The notes: a model not told the origin generated them from the letters alone. Positions 9,801 to 19,164 are shown, numbered from the stretch's first letter. The stretch is 64,000 nt of DNA from UBA6168 sp964508135 (GCA_964508135.1 CAZDSU010000009.1:55945-119944), one strand, 5' to 3'. Program-made: numbers and translations.

Positions 9801-12800
9801 ACAGTTACCCCGGTATTGACAATGAAAGTGGCACACCCATTCGCAGTGCCAGGACAGTTTGAGTCCTCCATGTCAGTAAGACAATACATCGTTGTCGCCG
9901 ATGGCGAAACCACCAGCGGATACGGGTTCTGCGTGATACCGTTCAATGTTTGAATGTTTCCAGTCCCATCATCGTAGCTGAGGCTCCACGGCCCCACCCC
10001 ACTAAAATCAACCATAACTTGGCCATTGTCGCCTTGGCAAATTGCGTCACTTCCACTCAAAGTAGCCGTAGGGATTTGGTTGAAAACAATCGGTGTTCCC
10101 TGCGCCACTTTCAGGCATGGGTCGTTTAGGTCTACTCCTCCAGAGCCATCGTTGTCCCCCACAACTGCTGAAAAATAATAAGTCGTTCCATAAGTCATGG
10201 TACTGCCGTCAAATCCAACATTTGCAGTTGATGAAACACTCAAAATAGGTGGCACGATGGAAAGGCCATTACCATTGTGAAGGATAAATGACAATGCATC
10301 GTTGCCATCAAAGTTTTGATTTGTAGCATCATAAGGCACTGGAACTGGCCCATCGCCACAAACTGCAAGCGGAGTAACATCCATTTCGCCAACTGCTGTG
10401 GCGCAATTGCAAACAACGGCATTGTCGGAAATCGTGACAGGGGCACAGTTGTTTACATCGTCCACGACAAATGAATAACCATTGCCCGTTGGAATCGGAT
10501 TGCTAGAAAAAATACCGCCAGCGAGCGTTCCATTTGACGGTGTGACGCTGTAGGAGCTGGGTTCGCCGCCGCTTATGGTAAACATCACCACGAAAAATTG
10601 ATTGTTGGCGTCGCAATCTGCGGTGAGGTTGCTAACGGTTGGAGCAGTGTTCACTGTCACCAAAGCTGAACCAGCAGTTGTCCCATCGCAACCATTTCCA
10701 TCCACCACATTGGTCAGAACAATAGTTCCAGCTTGGCCTTGGCCAATGTTCCAAGTGTATGGATTGGTGTTGGCCATAAATGGCGCTTGAGCATTACCGT
10801 TGCGTGTCCAGTCCACTGTCCAGGGTGCTGTACCTGTAAAGTTAATAGTCAATGGCACTGTCTGGCCGCTTCCTGCACAAATTGACCCTCCACCCGAAAG
10901 CGTCGCTACTGGAGCCGGGTTCTGAGTCACAGTGGCCGAACCGTTCGTTGTGCCAGCACATGTGCTGTTTGCCAAGCTAACCGAGGTTAAAGTATAGATG
11001 CCTGGTTGGCCGACAGTTAACGTGTACGGGCTTGAGGCAATGTTTAGACTATTATCAGGGCCATTATTCAACGAATAGGTAACGCTCCAAGGACCAGTTC
11101 CGGAAAGTATAATTGTCAGGTCAACACTGTCTCCGCTGCCTTGGCAAATAGTTCCAGCACCACTGATAGTGCCAGTTGGTGCGTTGGTAACTTGAACGGC
11201 TTGGCAGGCTTGGGGGCTACTGCCACAAGCATTTTGGGCAGTAACACAAACCTGTCCGCTTGATGCTCCATTGAAATTGATGTTTACCGAAGCTCCTGAA
11301 CCAGTGATGGTCGCACCAGTGGGTGCTGTCCAGTTGTAGGTTAGTCCCGGTGGAGGATTGCTCACGATATAGGTATAGTTTCCGCCATTGTTGCAAACCG
11401 AAGCTGGTCCAGTCATGATTGGCATTGCCGGTATTGGCGTGATTGTTATGTTCGTACACGAAGGAGGCAATGTGGTTCCGCAGGCGTTTTGTGCTGTGAC
11501 ACAAACCTGCCCTGCGCCAGTAGCTGCATTGCTGAAGTTAACAGTAATGCTTGACCCTGACCCTGTGAAGGTAGCCCCTGTCGGTACTGACCAATTGTAT
11601 GTGACCCCATTCTGGACGTTGCTAACAGTATAAACCTGTGTCTGGCTGTTGGCGCAAACGTTTGCTGGACCAGTAATTTGTGGCGGAGTGGGCAAGGCAG
11701 AAACCGTGATAGGAATGCAAGCTGGAGGTGAGGAGCCGCAGTCATTGTCGGCAGTAACGCATAGTTGCCCACCTGTTGGTGAATTCCAGGTAACGGCCAC
11801 TGTTGTTGCATTGATGGGGCTAACTGGTTCGTTGTTGGGTGTTATCCAAGTGTACCCAGTGGGTGGTGGGTTGCCTACTGCCGTAACGGTGTAATTCACA
11901 GTTGCACCTTGGCAGGGCGATTGGTTTCCACTTATCTGTGGAATTTGTGGTGTTTGAATATTCGCTATTACTGTAACGCAACCCTGGTCGGTACAGGTTA
12001 CACCATTTCGGGAAGATGTAATTGTGAAACAGTATTGGCCTGCCTGGTTGATTGCTACAACAGGGCCATTGTCTGCGCCAATGATACCAGGGCCAGTCCA
12101 GAGCATGGTTACAGTTCCGCCGGGTACCTGCGAAAAATCAGAGTTCAGGGCATTCAATTGAATTTCAGAATTCACACCGCAGCCCAATACAGCAGGTGGT
12201 TCAATTACTACATTAGGAGTAAGAATTGCAAGGTCAACAATCACCGTGGAGTCGCAACCTTGCCAGCTTGCATTTGGGCAAACTTGAGTGATAAATTCAC
12301 TACTGGTATATTGCGTGCCGCAAATTGTCAAGGTGGAAGGATCGCAAAGTGTGACCATTCCCAAGTTGGTAACGATGGCGGGTATTTGATTGATAATACA
12401 AAAAACTACACTATCACAACCTAGGTAATTTTGCAGTGTAACTGGTGTCCCGCCAGGCCCGGTTCCGTTACAGAAGTTTTGGCCAGCACAGGTGACACAA
12501 TCTCCAATGCACAAATCATAGCTTTCACTGGTGGGTGGGATTGGGGCTGAAGTAATATCCAAACAAACTTGGTTGCCCGCAAAGCAAGGGTTGGAGGAAG
12601 TTACGCACAACTGTGCCTGCCCAGTATAGTTGCTAGCCCAATTGACGGAGATGTTGCCGCCCGGTGAGCCTGTCACAGTCCCAGCATTGGGAGGGGACAA
12701 CACCCAGTTAAAGGTGGCGGCATTTTGGTTAAGCAGAAAGTAAGCGGTTGTTGCGCCCGGGCAAACCATCGTTGGGCCTTGAATGGCACTTGGGTCTTCG

Positions 12801-13303
12801 GGTGGAACCGGTAACGTAGACCCTTGGATTACATTGACTTGAAAGTCACAAATATCGCCTGCGCATCCATCAAATACTACATAATAAACCTGTCCAGGAA
12901 TGAAATTGCCCGTCATTGTAAATGTAGTAGTCACGCAATTGCATTGAGTAGCCACTACGGGGCCATTGCAATCACCTTCATAAATAGCACCTTGCATACC
13001 AAACTGACCATTTGTTCCTTGACAGTTTGAAGGAACTACTTCCAAAGTAATATTTGTAGACCCTGCGATAAATGCAAACCATTCATCGTTGTTCAAGGCA
13101 TTCGAAGGGCAGCCGGGGAAGTTTTGCTGAACGTTGTTGGTTCCCAAAGTCGCACAGTATCCGTTGAGGTCAACGCAAAGGGTTGGTGCAACTACACACA
13201 TGTCTCCAGGAGGGGGGTAACCTGGTGGAGGGCATTGCGCATTGATAGCATGAGAAACTGCAAAGCATGCAATGCAAAGAAGTAAGGATTTTTTCATCTT
13301 CAT
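6896..13303 (-). CDS. giant secreted PKD/Ig-like repeat protein with gliding-motility-associated C-terminal domain
   Basis: This 2135-residue protein starts with a signal peptide (MKMKKSLLLCIACFAVSHA) and ends with the type IX secretion sorting module: VPNAFSPNDDGLNDLF, FSRWGETVYQY, GWDGT and RGDVTLIK. This is the type B or gliding-motility-associated C-terminal domain (TIGR04131). Between them are many Ig/PKD-like beta-sandwich units. Around residues 450-700 there are units of roughly 85 residues ending GQVCVTAQNACGSS or similar. The centre has three copies of a longer unit with NCAT...GxMDxTPxxVCGDGP. It is rich in Thr, Gly, Asn and Cys, as in extracellular adhesins. The likely role is surface attachment or matrix, exported through the outer membrane by the T9SS. 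Confidence 0.9.
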   Translation of the reverse strand: MKMKKSLLLCIACFAVSHAINAQCPPPGYPPPGDMCVVAPTLCVDLNGYCATLGTNNVQQNFPGCPSNALNNDEWFAFIAGSTNITLEVVPSNCQGTNGQFGMQGAIYEGDCNGPVVATQCNCVTTTFTMTGNFIPGQVYYVVFDGCAGDICDFQVNVIQGSTLPVPPEDPSAIQGPTMVCPGATTAYFLLNQNAATFNWVLSPPNAGTVTGSPGGNISVNWASNYTGQAQLCVTSSNPCFAGNQVCLDITSAPIPPTSESYDLCIGDCVTCAGQNFCNGTGPGGTPVTLQNYLGCDSVVFCIINQIPAIVTNLGMVTLCDPSTLTICGTQYTSSEFITQVCPNASWQGCDSTVIVDLAILTPNVVIEPPAVLGCGVNSEIQLNALNSDFSQVPGGTVTMLWTGPGIIGADNGPVVAINQAGQYCFTITSSRNGVTCTDQGCVTVIANIQTPQIPQISGNQSPCQGATVNYTVTAVGNPPPTGYTWITPNNEPVSPINATTVAVTWNSPTGGQLCVTADNDCGSSPPACIPITVSALPTPPQITGPANVCANSQTQVYTVSNVQNGVTYNWSVPTGATFTGSGSSITVNFSNAATGAGQVCVTAQNACGTTLPPSCTNITITPIPAMPIMTGPASVCNNGGNYTYIVSNPPPGLTYNWTAPTGATITGSGASVNINFNGASSGQVCVTAQNACGSSPQACQAVQVTNAPTGTISGAGTICQGSGDSVDLTIILSGTGPWSVTYSLNNGPDNSLNIASSPYTLTVGQPGIYTLTSVSLANSTCAGTTNGSATVTQNPAPVATLSGGGSICAGSGQTVPLTINFTGTAPWTVDWTRNGNAQAPFMANTNPYTWNIGQGQAGTIVLTNVVDGNGCDGTTAGSALVTVNTAPTVSNLTADCDANNQFFVVMFTISGGEPSSYSVTPSNGTLAGGIFSSNPIPTGNGYSFVVDDVNNCAPVTISDNAVVCNCATAVGEMDVTPLAVCGDGPVPVPYDATNQNFDGNDALSFILHNGNGLSIVPPILSVSSTANVGFDGSTMTYGTTYYFSAVVGDNDGSGGVDLNDPCLKVAQGTPIVFNQIPTATLSGSDAICQGDNGQVMVDFSGVGPWSLSYDDGTGNIQTLNGITQNPYPLVVSPSATTMYCLTDMEDSNCPGTANGCATFIVNTGVTVTNLSVACNPTATAYTITFTISGGNAASYFVTGVPGNINNGVFTSNPIPSGQGYSLVVNDMNGCDPQTLAQTTVNCNCATDAGSMDATPVTVCGDGPETVGISTGFNLDADDILQYVLRPDNFGIISTILATNTAPTFSFIPGTMSYGTTYYISAIAGNDDGTANVDLADACLDVSSGTPIVFYEIPTATLTGTAQICEGALTNLSVQLTGLGPWTITYQAAGGQPVTANATNSPFTIPVNPIITTTYSLVSVSNAFCPGTVNGTAVIGVNNLPTAANFDWNCDPTGQNYSVTFDIQDGDPTSYTVSPSGSLVGSTFTSNPISNGATYSFLVDDAYGCGPTIVDGAYDCNCTTDAGTMSPVQISACVGDMASATDANGSILDGNDTLVYVLHTGNSNALGTIITTSSTPDFSFNASTMTPGPVYYISAIAGNDIGNGTVNLNDPCLNVAVGTPVVFNALPTISIAGSTSICQGQSAQPTITLTGVGPFVVDFLVNSVPQSQTVPTPGTFQLPAITTTTNVTLVGVTDNGTGCSNTSNQFATITVNPNVTAGTSTGNLTFCQGATQPFDLDDQITGATPGGAWTGPSGVVSGGQVSPANFAPGNYDFTYTVQGIGNCPDDSETVSLTINAAPTADAGPDQLLTCEVTVAALGGSGTTAGATYLWSGGNVSNTTTATTVTSQPGTYTLTVSNLGCIAEDGVEVTQSTSIPNLYIVISDVSCFGDSDGTVTIDSVGGGVAPYLFSLNNSPFGAATQFNNLGPGQYLIQVMDAGGCETESSFSVAEPVEVTVEIVGNFQGNDPVIDLGDELVLSILSTPPSGQLDSIVWSTAGLDSCASCPEILVSPTQQTIYTVQVDENGCMASDDITVFVEKNRPVYVPNAFSPNDDGLNDLFTIYAGKGVKEINSFVVFSRWGETVYQYLNFTPNDPLVGWDGTHRDKSLQASVFTWFAEIEFVDGRVEIYRGDVTLIK
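8200..10700 (-). repeat. three tandem ~830-bp units inside the giant adhesin gene
   Basis: The signature encoding NCAT..GxMDxTPxxVCGDGP recurs near 10400, 9570 and 8745, a spacing of about 830 bp (roughly 276 residues). Each unit also carries STMTYGTTYYFSAVVGDN or a close variant and GTPIVFNxIPTATLSG. The copies have diverged in nucleotide sequence, so the duplication is old or under selection for variation. The boundaries given are approximate. Confidence 0.7.
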
Positions 13304-13325
13304 AATGTGAGAAATAAGGTGCTTG

Positions 13326-14090
13326 TCAAGATTTTGGAAAGCTTTTCACAATTTCAATAAAATCAGTAGCCTTGAGGGAAGCGCCACCAATCAAACCTCC
13401 ATCGACATCCGGTTTGCTAAATATTTCTTTGGCGTTGTCTGGTTTACAACTACCACCATAAAGAATGGTAGTGGCTGCTGAAAGTGATTTTCCATATTTT
13501 TCTGAAATGAGGCTGCGAATAAAATGGTGCATTTCTTGCGCTTGCTGCGGAGATGCAGTTTTTCCAGTTCCAATTGCCCAAACGGGTTCGTACGCAATAA
13601 CGATTTTTGAGAAGGCTTCGCTGTCTAGATTAAAAAGGCTGTTCTCAATCTGACTTCTCACCAACGACTCGTGTGTGCCAGCTTCTCGCACTTCCAATTT
13701 CTCTCCGCAACAAAATATTGGGCGCATTCCATTTTCCAGCACAGTATTTATTTTTTTCGCCAATAATACATCATTTTCGTTAAAAAATTCCCTTCTTTCT
13801 GAATGGCCTACTATAACGAAACTTACTCCAACTGACTTCAACATCCCCGCCGAAACCTCACCTGTATAAGCCCCTGATCGTTCTGAATGGCAATTTTGGG
13901 CTCCTATTTCCAGGTTTGAAATTCCATTCGTCAACATTGAAAGGTGGTTGAGGTGAATGAAGGGGGGGCAAAGGACAGTTAGGACATCAGATGGCCCTAT
14001 CGAGCTGATTATCTCGTTTGCCAAATCTCTTCCTTCCTGAAAATTCAGGTTCATTTTCCAGTTGCCCGCAACAATTTGCTGTCGCTTCAT
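13326..14090 (-). CDS. tpiA: triosephosphate isomerase
   Basis: This enzyme interconverts dihydroxyacetone phosphate and glyceraldehyde-3-phosphate in glycolysis and gluconeogenesis. Diagnostic motifs are all present: AGNWKMN with the catalytic Lys near the N-terminus, VIVGHSERR with the catalytic His, AYEPVWAIGTGKTAS with the catalytic Glu and the mobile loop, and the phosphate-binding YGGSCKPDNA and GGLIGGASL segments near the end. The ATG at 14090 (MKRQQIVAGNWKMN) gives a normal length of 254 residues; the frame extends 22 codons upstream without family sequence. It is 22 nt upstream of the adhesin gene on the same strand, so read-through into it is possible. Confidence 0.97.
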   Translation of the reverse strand: MKRQQIVAGNWKMNLNFQEGRDLANEIISSIGPSDVLTVLCPPFIHLNHLSMLTNGISNLEIGAQNCHSERSGAYTGEVSAGMLKSVGVSFVIVGHSERREFFNENDVLLAKKINTVLENGMRPIFCCGEKLEVREAGTHESLVRSQIENSLFNLDSEAFSKIVIAYEPVWAIGTGKTASPQQAQEMHHFIRSLISEKYGKSLSAATTILYGGSCKPDNAKEIFSKPDVDGGLIGGASLKATDFIEIVKSFPKS

Positions 14091-14566
14091 AATTAGGTAG
14101 ATAAGAATTTTGCGAAAAAAATATTTGTCTGGCAAAAGTACTGAATTACTTCGCAAGAAATGTTTGGGGGTTCCGTAAATTGTCTGAAATGGTAAATAGC
14201 CGCCATTTTAGATTTCTTGGTGTTTGGCTATTGATTTTTTCAAATTACGGCTCTGCTAGAAAAGAAATATTTAGCCATTTCAAGGATTCGGAGATTTATT
14301 TGCCTCCCCCATTGACTTTCTAGTAAGAAGAAGCTTCTTTTGACCTTTTGTTTCAGGTATTTTCATTTTGGTATCTCGTCAGGCTTAATTTCTTGTTAAA
14401 AACGCCGAGTTTCGTTTTTTCTTCTATAAAAAGCTTAATTTGGCGCTCTAATTGCAATTAGCAAATTATTCTTCATCATCTTTTCCACTAAACAGATTTT
14501 CTATACGGCATAAACTTCTACACTAAATCGCAAACTGTTTTCTTAACTAACTTTTTTGCTTTAGTT
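14091..14566. other. AT-rich intergenic region between divergent genes
   Basis: These 476 bases separate tpiA (-) from the sigma factor gene (+) and must hold both promoters. The sequence is AT-rich with no ORF that looks coding. I found no confident full promoter, tRNA or riboswitch; there are several TTTT-rich and TTTG-like blocks but no clear TTTG-N19-TAnnTTTG pair. Confidence 0.5.
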
Positions 14567-15148
14567 ATGCAAGTAATGCCAATCAACGACCACCAGCTGA
14601 TCGCTCAGTACCTTGAAGGAGATGAAAGAGCCTTCAAAGAACTACTTGACCGCTATCAACAGAAAATCTACACGTCCATCTACCTCTTCGTAAAAGATGA
14701 GACGCTAGCCGAAGACATCTTCCAAGAAGTTTTCATCAAGATTATCAACACTTTGCGCAGTGGCAAATACAACCACGAAGGCAAGTTTGGTCAATGGGCA
14801 TTGCGCATTTCCTACAATCTTTGCGTGGACTACCACCGACGGGGCAAGCGTAGGCCGCACGTCCACATGAACGACTCCTTCGACATTTTCGACGTGATTT
14901 CCTCACACGACCCAAATGCGGAGCAGCTTATCATGCGCAGCCAGACTCATGACCGCATCCGAAGTTTGGTGGACATGTTGCCAGCCGAACAGCGGGAAGT
15001 TGTCATCCTGCGGCACTATGCCGATATGAGCTTCAAAGAAATCGCTGCGCTGACAAGGGTTAGTATCAACACCGCTTTGGGTCGTATGCGCTATGCGCTC
15101 ATCAACATCCGTAAATTGATGGCGGAAAAAGAAATTCAATTGCAGTAA
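14567..15148 (+). CDS. ECF-subfamily RNA polymerase sigma factor
   Basis: A 193-residue sigma-70-family factor with region 2 at about residues 20-90 (YQQKIYTSIYLFVKDETLAE, DIFQEVFIKIINTL, RISYNLCVDYHR) and region 4 at about 135-185 (LPAEQREVVILRHYADMSFK, EIAALTRVSINTALGRMRYA). It directs RNA polymerase to a specific promoter set, usually under an anti-sigma factor, but no anti-sigma gene is adjacent. Starts at 14567 and 14576 are both possible. The stop is followed by a strong terminator, so it is probably monocistronic. Confidence 0.93.
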   Translation: MQVMPINDHQLIAQYLEGDERAFKELLDRYQQKIYTSIYLFVKDETLAEDIFQEVFIKIINTLRSGKYNHEGKFGQWALRISYNLCVDYHRRGKRRPHVHMNDSFDIFDVISSHDPNAEQLIMRSQTHDRIRSLVDMLPAEQREVVILRHYADMSFKEIAALTRVSINTALGRMRYALINIRKLMAEKEIQLQ

Positions 15149-15169
15149 AAATATGACCTCGTCAAAACA

Positions 15170-15210
15170 AAAGGCAGGTGCCGTGATTTAATTATCCAGC
15201 ACCTGCCTTT
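15170..15210. terminator. perfect 12-bp hairpin terminator
   Basis: AAAGGCAGGTGC (15170-15181) and GCACCTGCCTTT (15199-15210) are perfect complements with a 17-nt loop, directly after the sigma factor gene. Confidence 0.8.
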
Positions 15211-15241
15211 GTATTTTGTTTGAACCTGTTATTTTTACACC

Positions 15242-15457
15242 ATGAAAACAGCGAAAGATTTGATGGAACGCTCCGCCTTCGGAGTTTGTAGTTACCTGGG
15301 TGACAAGATGGGGCTTGCATCTGCAAGAGTTCGAATGTATTTCATCTACCTTTCCTTCGCCACGCTTGGTTCGCCCATTATTATCTATCTTTTCATTGCG
15401 TTTTGGCTTAATGTCAAGCGGTACATTAAAAATAGCCGCAACCTGCGTTGGGAGTAA
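15242..15457 (+). CDS. PspC-domain small membrane protein
   Basis: This 71-residue protein fits a single PspC domain: FGVCSYLGDKMGLASARVRM followed by the hydrophobic stretch FIYLSFATLGSPIIIYLFIAF. PspC proteins sit in the inner membrane and are linked to envelope-stress (phage-shock) responses. Small stand-alone PspC proteins are frequent in Bacteroidetes. No pspA or pspB gene is nearby. It lies between the sigma factor terminator and the convergent metH gene, with a two-base gap to the metH stop. Confidence 0.85.
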   Translation: MKTAKDLMERSAFGVCSYLGDKMGLASARVRMYFIYLSFATLGSPIIIYLFIAFWLNVKRYIKNSRNLRWE

Positions 15458-15459
15458 TC

Positions 15460-18400
15460 CTACACATCGTAGTTCAACACACTCGCCAGCCATTTCTCCG
15501 CCTGTTCCACTGTCATTCCCTTCCTTTCCGCATAATCCTCCACTTGGTCCTTGCCCAATTGCCCCGTTGTAATATACTTGCTCTCCGGATGTGAGAAATA
15601 CCAANNNNNNNNNNACCAACCACTTACCGCTGCCGCAGGCCACATCGCACAGCTTTCCGTCAGCTTGATGCCTGTGTTTTTTTCCACGTCCAGCAGTTCC
15701 CAAAGCGTCCGCTTCTCCGTATGCTCAGGGCATGCCGGATAGCCAGGTGCTGGTCGAATTCCATCGTATTTTTCTTCGATAAGTGCTTGACTGTCAAGGG
15801 TTTCTGTGGCGGCATAGCCCCAGAACTCCTTCCGAACCCGCTCGTGCATCCGCTCTGCAAACGCTTCCGCCAACCGGTCAGCGATGGCTTTCAACAAAAT
15901 GGCGTTGTAGTCGTCGTGGTTTTCCTCGAATTGTTTCACCCATTTGTCAATGCCGAACCCGGTCGAAACAGCAAATACGCCGAAGTAGTCCTCGACGCCT
16001 GAATTTTTTGGGGCGATGAAATCGGAGAGGCAAATATTGGGCTGCCCCGCCGCTTTTTCCACTTGCTGGCGCAAAAAATGAAGTTTGGAAAACACTTCTC
16101 CCCTACCCTCGTCTGAGTAAAGTTCCACACTGTCGTCCTCGGTGGCGTTGGCTGGGAAGAAACCGATAACCGCCTTGGCTGTCAGCCATTTTTCATCAAT
16201 GACCCTGCGGAGCAGACTCTGCGCATCGTTGAAAAGCTGTCTCGAAAGCTCGCCCACTGTTTCGTCCTTAAAGATTTCGGGGTACTTGCCCTTAAGTTCC
16301 CAACTGGCGAAAAATGGCGTCCAATCAATATAATTGCTCAGTTCCTCCAAGTCGTATTCTTTAAAAACCTTTACGCCGAGCAATGTCGGTTTGGGTGCTT
16401 TATAGCCCGCCCAATCAATTTTGTACTTGTTCGCACGGGCTTCCTTGATGCCCAAATATTTCTTGGAAGAAGTGCGGTTTAAGCGCTGCTCCCGAATGGC
16501 AGCGTAGTCTTTTTTCGTCTCCAAAATATAATTGGAGCGGGCGTTTTCATCCGAAGAAGCCAAGGTGGAAGCCACGGCCACACTACGGCTGGCATCCAAC
16601 ACATGCACCACTGGGCCGCTGTACTGCGGCTCGATTTTCACTGCAGTATGCGTCCGAGAAGTCGTTGCCCCGCCGATGAGCAGCGGCATGGTGAAGCCCC
16701 TGCGCTGCATTTCCTTGGCCACATGCACCATTTCATCCAGCGATGGTGTAATCAAACCACTCAAGCCAATCATGTCCACTTTTTCAGCAATAGCGGCGTC
16801 GAGGATTTTGTCGGCGGGTACCATCACGCCGAGGTCAACGATGTCGTAATTGTTGCAGCCGAGCACCACGCCCACGATGTTTTTGCCGATGTCGTGTACG
16901 TCGCCCTTCACGGTGGCCATCAGGATTTTGCCTTTGGCGCTGGAGTCGCCGGAGCGCAGTTTTTCGGCTTCAATAAATGGTGTCAAATGTGCCACCGCCC
17001 GCTTCATCACCCGTGCCGATTTCACTACCTGCGGAAGGAACATCTTGCCAGCCCCGAACAAATCACCCACGACATTCATCCCATCCATCAGTGGGCCTTC
17101 GATGACGTGCAACGGCATTGGGAATTTTTGGCGGGCCTCCTCGGTATCCACTTCAATGAAGTCGGTAATACCTTTCACCAGCGAATGTTCCAGTCTTTTT
17201 TCAACGGTATTGTCCCGCCAAGCGAGGTCGGGGCCAGTAGCCACCGAACCGCCACCTTTGAAGTTTTCGGCATAATTCGTAAGCCGCTCGGTGGCGTCGG
17301 GTCGGCGGTTGAAAATCACGTCTTCCACCATTACCAGCAGGTCCTTCGGGATTTGCTCGTAAATCTCCATCATCCCTGCGTTCACGATGCCCATGTCCAT
17401 GCCCGCTTGGATGGCGTGGTACAAAAACGCCGAGTGCATCGCCTCCCGCACCCGGTCATTTCCCCTAAAACTAAAGGAAAGGTTGCTCACGCCGCCGCTG
17501 ATTTTTACGCCGGGGCAACGCTGCTTTATTTGGCGGCACGCCTCGATATAGTATTTGGCGTACTCGTTGTGCTCCTCGATGCCCGTTGCGATTGCAAATA
17601 TGTTTGGGTCAAAAATGATGTCCTCCGGCGGGAAGCCCACTTGTTCCGTGAGGATTTTATAGGCACGGGCGCAGATTTCAACCTTGCGTTTGATGGTGTC
17701 GGCTTGGCCTTGTTCGTCGAAGGCCATGACAACGGCGGCAGCGCCGTAGCGCCGCACGAGCTTCGCTTGGCGGATGAACTCGGCCTCACCTTCCTTCATC
17801 GAAATGGAGTTCACCACAGATTTGCCTTGCACACATTTCAAACCTGCCTCAATGACGCTGAACTTGGAGCTGTCAATCATGATGGGCAGCTTTGCAATTT
17901 CCGGCTCGGCCATCACAAGGTTGAGGAAAGTGACCATCGCCTTTTCGGAGTCAAGTAGGCCCTCGTCCATGTTCACGTCAAGGATTTGGGCGCCGCCCTC
18001 CACTTGTTGTTGCGCTACGGAGAGCGCTTCAGGGTAGTTGCCGGTTTTTATCAGCTTCGCAAACTTGCGGCTGCCGGTCACGTTGGTGCGCTCGCCAACG
18101 TTGATGAAATTCATATTTTCCCGCACAATCAACGGTTCAAGGCCACTGTACATCGTGTAGTGAGGCTTGGGCTCTATTTTTCTTGGCTGGAGGTTGGCGA
18201 CATGCTGCGCCATGTGGCGGATATGGTCGGGCGTGGTGCCGCAGCAGCCGCCGACGATGTTCACGAAGCCGCTCTCGACAAAATCCTCAATGAAATGGCA
18301 CATCTCGTGCGGCGTCTGGTCGTATTCTCCCATCTCGTTGGGCAGGCCAGCGTTTGGGTAGGCATGAACGTAGCAGTCGGCGATGTCGGCGAGGGCTTCG

Positions 18401-19164
18401 AGGTGTGGGCGCATTTCCTTGGCACCAAGGGCACAGTTCAGGCCGACGCAGAAGGGCTTGGCGTGTTTCACCGAAATCCAAAACGCCTCGACGGTCTGGC
18501 CGGAAAGCGTGCGCCCACTGGCATCGGTGATGGTGCCGGAAATCATGATGGGCAACTTGACGCCCCGCTCATCGAACAATTTGTCAATGGCAAACAGCGC
18601 TGCTTTGGCGTTCAGCGTATCGAAAATCGTTTCCACCAAGAAAATGTCCACGCCGCCATCCATCAGGCCACGGGCTTGGTCGTAGTAGGCGTTCACGCAT
18701 TCGTCGAAAGTGACGGCCCGGAAGCCGGGGTCGTTCACATCGGGCGAGAGCGACAAGGTTTTGTTCAAGGGGCCAAATGCACCAGCTACAAATCGTTGTC
18801 TGTCAGGGTGTTGCGCAGCGAAACTATCAATGGCACGGCGGGCTATTTGACCAGCGGCGAGGTTGAGTTCGTAAGCCAGCCCCTGCATTTCGTAGTCGGC
18901 CATGGCAATGGCGGTGGAGCTGAACGTGTTGGTCTCGATGATGTCCGAGCCAGCTTCGAGGTATTCCCGGTGTATGGCTTCGATGATTTGTGGCTGGGTC
19001 AGGTTCAACAAATCGTTGTTGCCCTGAACGTCTGTGTGCCAATTTGCGAAGCGCTCGCCACGGTAGTCGGCTTCGCTGAGTTTGTAACGTTGAATCATCG
19101 TACCCATCGCCCCATCAAGGATGAGGATGCGGTTTTTTATTGCGTCTTGCAAGGATGCACTCAT
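15460..19164 (-). CDS. metH: cobalamin-dependent methionine synthase
   Basis: A full-length MetH (about 1230 residues) that transfers methyl from 5-methyltetrahydrofolate to homocysteine through cobalamin. Domains in order: homocysteine-binding barrel (residues 1-320) with zinc ligands Cys244, Cys307 and Cys308 (GLNCALG, GGCCGTT); pterin-binding barrel (about 350-610, NVGERTNVTGSRKF); cobalamin cap (about 640-740) and Rossmann domain with DVHDIGKNIVG, whose His ligates cobalt; and the C-terminal S-adenosylmethionine reactivation domain. The sequence is interrupted by ten Ns at 15605-15614 inside this last domain. The flanking sequence shows the gap is probably artificial and the gene intact (see findings). 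It reads divergently from the lipoprotein gene; I saw no cobalamin riboswitch. Confidence 0.96.
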   Translation of the reverse strand: MSASLQDAIKNRILILDGAMGTMIQRYKLSEADYRGERFANWHTDVQGNNDLLNLTQPQIIEAIHREYLEAGSDIIETNTFSSTAIAMADYEMQGLAYELNLAAGQIARRAIDSFAAQHPDRQRFVAGAFGPLNKTLSLSPDVNDPGFRAVTFDECVNAYYDQARGLMDGGVDIFLVETIFDTLNAKAALFAIDKLFDERGVKLPIMISGTITDASGRTLSGQTVEAFWISVKHAKPFCVGLNCALGAKEMRPHLEALADIADCYVHAYPNAGLPNEMGEYDQTPHEMCHFIEDFVESGFVNIVGGCCGTTPDHIRHMAQHVANLQPRKIEPKPHYTMYSGLEPLIVRENMNFINVGERTNVTGSRKFAKLIKTGNYPEALSVAQQQVEGGAQILDVNMDEGLLDSEKAMVTFLNLVMAEPEIAKLPIMIDSSKFSVIEAGLKCVQGKSVVNSISMKEGEAEFIRQAKLVRRYGAAAVVMAFDEQGQADTIKRKVEICARAYKILTEQVGFPPEDIIFDPNIFAIATGIEEHNEYAKYYIEACRQIKQRCPGVKISGGVSNLSFSFRGNDRVREAMHSAFLYHAIQAGMDMGIVNAGMMEIYEQIPKDLLVMVEDVIFNRRPDATERLTNYAENFKGGGSVATGPDLAWRDNTVEKRLEHSLVKGITDFIEVDTEEARQKFPMPLHVIEGPLMDGMNVVGDLFGAGKMFLPQVVKSARVMKRAVAHLTPFIEAEKLRSGDSSAKGKILMATVKGDVHDIGKNIVGVVLGCNNYDIVDLGVMVPADKILDAAIAEKVDMIGLSGLITPSLDEMVHVAKEMQRRGFTMPLLIGGATTSRTHTAVKIEPQYSGPVVHVLDASRSVAVASTLASSDENARSNYILETKKDYAAIREQRLNRTSSKKYLGIKEARANKYKIDWAGYKAPKPTLLGVKVFKEYDLEELSNYIDWTPFFASWELKGKYPEIFKDETVGELSRQLFNDAQSLLRRVIDEKWLTAKAVIGFFPANATEDDSVELYSDEGRGEVFSKLHFLRQQVEKAAGQPNICLSDFIAPKNSGVEDYFGVFAVSTGFGIDKWVKQFEENHDDYNAILLKAIADRLAEAFAERMHERVRKEFWGYAATETLDSQALIEEKYDGIRPAPGYPACPEHTEKRTLWELLDVEKNTGIKLTESCAMWPAAAVSGWXXXXWYFSHPESKYITTGQLGKDQVEDYAERKGMTVEQAEKWLASVLNYDV
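15605..15614. other. run of ten Ns, assembly gap in metH
   Basis: The flanks end and begin with the same five bases (accaa at 15600-15604 and again at 15615-15619). Collapsing the Ns plus one copy of accaa removes 15 bases and restores an uninterrupted MetH motif, AAVSGWYFSHPESKY. The gap is therefore most likely a scaffolding join of two contigs that actually overlap. Confidence 0.9.

Noticed and set aside
16603..17958. Long + strand open frame (451 codons) opposite metH; a similar one at 17986-19212
   Set aside because: Both lie fully antisense to a conserved methionine synthase; their translations lack domain features and arise from the GC-rich third positions of metH.
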